Shown: piece by piece, positions 62,467 to 64,000 of the stretch
Layout: the number at the start of each line of letters is the position of its first letter
How positions within the stretch are numbered: position 1 is the stretch's first letter
Assembly: GCA_030144965.1 (NCBI GenBank)
Contig: JAMPUU010000023.1
Span: 1 to 64,000 of the forward strand
Direction of reading: 5' to 3'
DNA: 64,000 nt
Source of the DNA: Nitrospira sp. BO4
Lineage (GTDB): Bacteria; Nitrospirota; Nitrospiria; Nitrospirales; Nitrospiraceae
Translations under genes and position numbers: made by a program
The notes under the pieces: generated by a model
What the model was told of the DNA's origin: nothing
What the model saw: only the letters and a program-made list of their open reading frames with translations
The model's database searches: none

Positions 62467-62832
62467 ATGCATCACAGACGCGATCACAACGAAGAGGCTG
62501 GGGGATGGTCTGCTTTTCTGGCGGGCGCGCTGATAGGAGCGGGTGTGGCCCTCCTATTTGCCCCCCAACAGGGCTCAGAGTTGCGCGGCAGGTTGCGCGA
62601 CTATGCCACTCGCACGAAGGACGATTTAGTCGATAAGGCGGAAGAGACATGGGATACCGCCATGGAACGTGGGAAGGAATATTACGACAAAGGAGAAGAG
62701 GTGGTCCGTGAGGCAGGACAGTCGGCAAAAGAATTTGCAGCACAGGGAGTACGGCAAGGAGAGAAAGTGGTGAAGGAGGCCGGACGTTCGGTCAAAGCCG
62801 TGGCTCAACATGTCAGAGACGGAGACCGCTAG
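62467..62832 (+). CDS. YtxH-domain protein
   Basis: 121 aa from MHHRRDHNEEAG (AAGGAGG upstream, 62449-62455). One membrane segment, AFLAGALIGAGVALLFAPQQGSELR, is the YtxH motif. Then about 85 residues of amphipathic, apolipoprotein/LEA-like helix (KDDLVDKAEETWDTAMERGKE..., EVVREAGQSAKEF, EKVVKEAGRSVKAV). General-stress type protein. Confidence 0.88.
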   Translation: MHHRRDHNEEAGGWSAFLAGALIGAGVALLFAPQQGSELRGRLRDYATRTKDDLVDKAEETWDTAMERGKEYYDKGEEVVREAGQSAKEFAAQGVRQGEKVVKEAGRSVKAVAQHVRDGDR

Positions 62833-62907
62833 GTGAGCGGCTTGAGCGCAGAAAGGAGAAGATGATGAAGATCAGACGTATGGTCGAGAGAAGCGGCCTT
62901 AGAGACG

Positions 62908-63363
62908 CTAGGCTTTTGCGAAGGACTGCTTGCCCTTCGTTAATTTACTCGCCAGGGTATTCTTGCGTTTCATCACCGCCATTTCCAGAGCCTCCCAGTC
63001 GATGTGGCTTGCTTGAGCCCTCGGGAACTTCTCCCCCTCTTCCTCCTCGATATGGTGCCTCACCAGTTCCCCCAGAACTCTGAACTTCGCCTGAAAGGCG
63101 TCATCTTTCGGTGTGAGCTTCTTGAGCTCCTTGATGAGCACGTGAACGAGATGATGTCCTTCGACCGCCTCGTTCATCTTGTCGTCTTCGTCGATGGCTT
63201 CCCGAATCGCCGGATAGATCAGCTTTTCCTCAAGATCAGCATGGACCTCGGGTTCCATGATGACAGTGGCGACAATATCTGCTTGCTCTTTCCTCTCAGC
63301 CGATTCGAACTCTTCGAAAACTCCGTTGACCTCCTGGTGATCTCTTTTCAACATCTCAATCAC
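62908..63363 (-). CDS. hemerythrin-domain protein
   Basis: 151 aa from GTG 63363. The four-helix HHE pattern: LKRDHQEVNGVFEEFE, EVHADLEEKLIYPAIRE, EGHHLVHVLIKEL, LVRHHIEEEEGEKFP give the His and Glu ligands of a di-iron site. A strong SD AAAGGAGG with ATG at 63392 lies upstream in another frame; one additional base after it would give M-x-QPSPLASGVIEML, so the true start is probably 63392 with an indel. Binds oxygen or NO, or senses stress. Confidence 0.85.
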   Translation of the reverse strand: MIEMLKRDHQEVNGVFEEFESAERKEQADIVATVIMEPEVHADLEEKLIYPAIREAIDEDDKMNEAVEGHHLVHVLIKELKKLTPKDDAFQAKFRVLGELVRHHIEEEEGEKFPRAQASHIDWEALEMAVMKRKNTLASKLTKGKQSFAKA

Positions 63364-63433
63364 ACCGGATGCGAGGGGGCTCGGCTGGTCATTGTGTCCT
63401 CCTTTAGGTTCATCTAAACAAGTAGTCCTCTGA

Positions 63434-63967
63434 TCAAAAGTGCCGCTGGACGGTTAGAGCGGCTTCCAGATGAGTCTCCATTTCCGGCCGTATTTCTAGG
63501 AGATATCGGCGGAATTGAGGGTCATTCACGGCATCAGCCATGTTTTTCACGAGGTCCACAGATTGATCATGCATTTTGATTTCGTATTTGATGTAAGCCT
63601 TATCGAAGTTCAGCCCCGCCTTCTCCCGGAGATTTTCCATAGCCTTGCGATGCGTGTTGTCAATACTCTCGGCCAGCGCCGGTTGGTGGGGCTCCAATCT
63701 GATCCGCTTGACCAATTGACTGGTTTCCGCGATTTTGGCCTGATGGTCCGCTACCATGCGCGATGCGTACACTCGCACCGCCTCCGACGAGGCTCTTTCA
63801 CTGGCCAATTGTCCGGCATCGACTTCACTGCGATTGATCGAGTTGAGTACACCGAGGACGTCTGCATCAGACATGGTCGTCCCAGGCATATAACGCTGCG
63901 CCAAGGAACAAGCGGAGAGAAGTGCCCAGGCTCCCATGGCTATTACTACAATATGTATGGATTTCAT
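63434..63967 (-). CDS. DUF4142 lipoprotein
   Basis: 177 aa. Lipobox LLSAC (Cys near 20). DUF4142 pattern: DADVLGVLNSINRSEVDAGQLASERASSEAVRVYASRMVADHQ, FDKAYIKYEIKMHDQSVDLVKNM, HLEAALTVQRHF. A four-helix ferritin-like fold predicted, envelope-located; family function unknown. Directly upstream of the hemerythrin gene on the same strand. Confidence 0.88.
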   Translation of the reverse strand: MKSIHIVVIAMGAWALLSACSLAQRYMPGTTMSDADVLGVLNSINRSEVDAGQLASERASSEAVRVYASRMVADHQAKIAETSQLVKRIRLEPHQPALAESIDNTHRKAMENLREKAGLNFDKAYIKYEIKMHDQSVDLVKNMADAVNDPQFRRYLLEIRPEMETHLEAALTVQRHF

Positions 63968-64000
63968 GACCGGCTCCTTTGTGATGTGGTGCTATTCGAT

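Overview
The window looks like chromosomal DNA of a moderately GC-rich, Gram-negative-type bacterium. Lipobox lipoproteins, Tat and Sec signal peptides, ClpB, bactofilin, a GlrK/QseG/GlrR-like trio and CxxCH haem proteins all fit. The gene style (many small secreted proteins, a Cys-type glutathione peroxidase, DUF2278, DUF4142 and YtxH proteins, families of tiny SD-preceded genes) suggests Nitrospira or a close relative. That assignment is inference from style, not a database match.

Layout. 1-1.5 kb: a brnTA toxin-antitoxin pair running straight into a 5S rRNA gene, surrounded by copies of the 5S 3' tail with terminators, a 100-bp duplicated segment, a TIR-domain scrap and a duplicated xthA tail. 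2-9.3 kb: a haem-binding Tll0287-type protein, xthA, a flavin amine oxidase, small dimeric alpha/beta-barrel and SRPBCC proteins, glutathione peroxidase, and a c-type cytochrome plus Tat-exported isochorismatase-like hydrolase. 9.3-15 kb: a minus-strand redox/detoxification block with two NmrA-type reductases, two SnoaL-like proteins, msrA, msrB, a cupin and a quinone-oxidoreductase-like MDR. 15-27 kb: a Tet-like MFS pump, an alcohol dehydrogenase, the 5-oxoprolinase genes pxpB-pxpA-pxpC, a second amine oxidase, two alpha/beta hydrolases and a DUF2278-lamin-tail protein. 27-44 kb: core-like genes (bactofilin, DUF423, Gfo/Idh/MocA oxidoreductase, frameshifted comM/yifB, clpB) and a histidine kinase, coiled-coil lipoprotein and sigma54-dependent regulator in the order of glrK-qseG-glrR.

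44.5-62.5 kb is accessory DNA. It carries seven members of one unrecognised 69-115 aa protein family, four CxxC zinc-ribbon microproteins, three 3'-terminal fragments of a tRNA-Thr-like gene (old attachment sites), and at least seven degenerate 60-115 bp dispersed repeats. Among them sit an SNase-like nuclease, lipoproteins, a trypsin-like protease, a truncated methyltransferase and ilvA. ilvA appears to be controlled by a leader-peptide attenuator with a near-consensus promoter. 62.4-64 kb returns to stress-type genes (YtxH, hemerythrin, DUF4142).

Four genes carry, or probably carry, single-base frameshifts (near 6841, 34769, 62114 and 63390). They are either true decay or indel errors in the assembly, and raw reads would decide. 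No CRISPR array, complete insertion sequence or intact integrase was seen.
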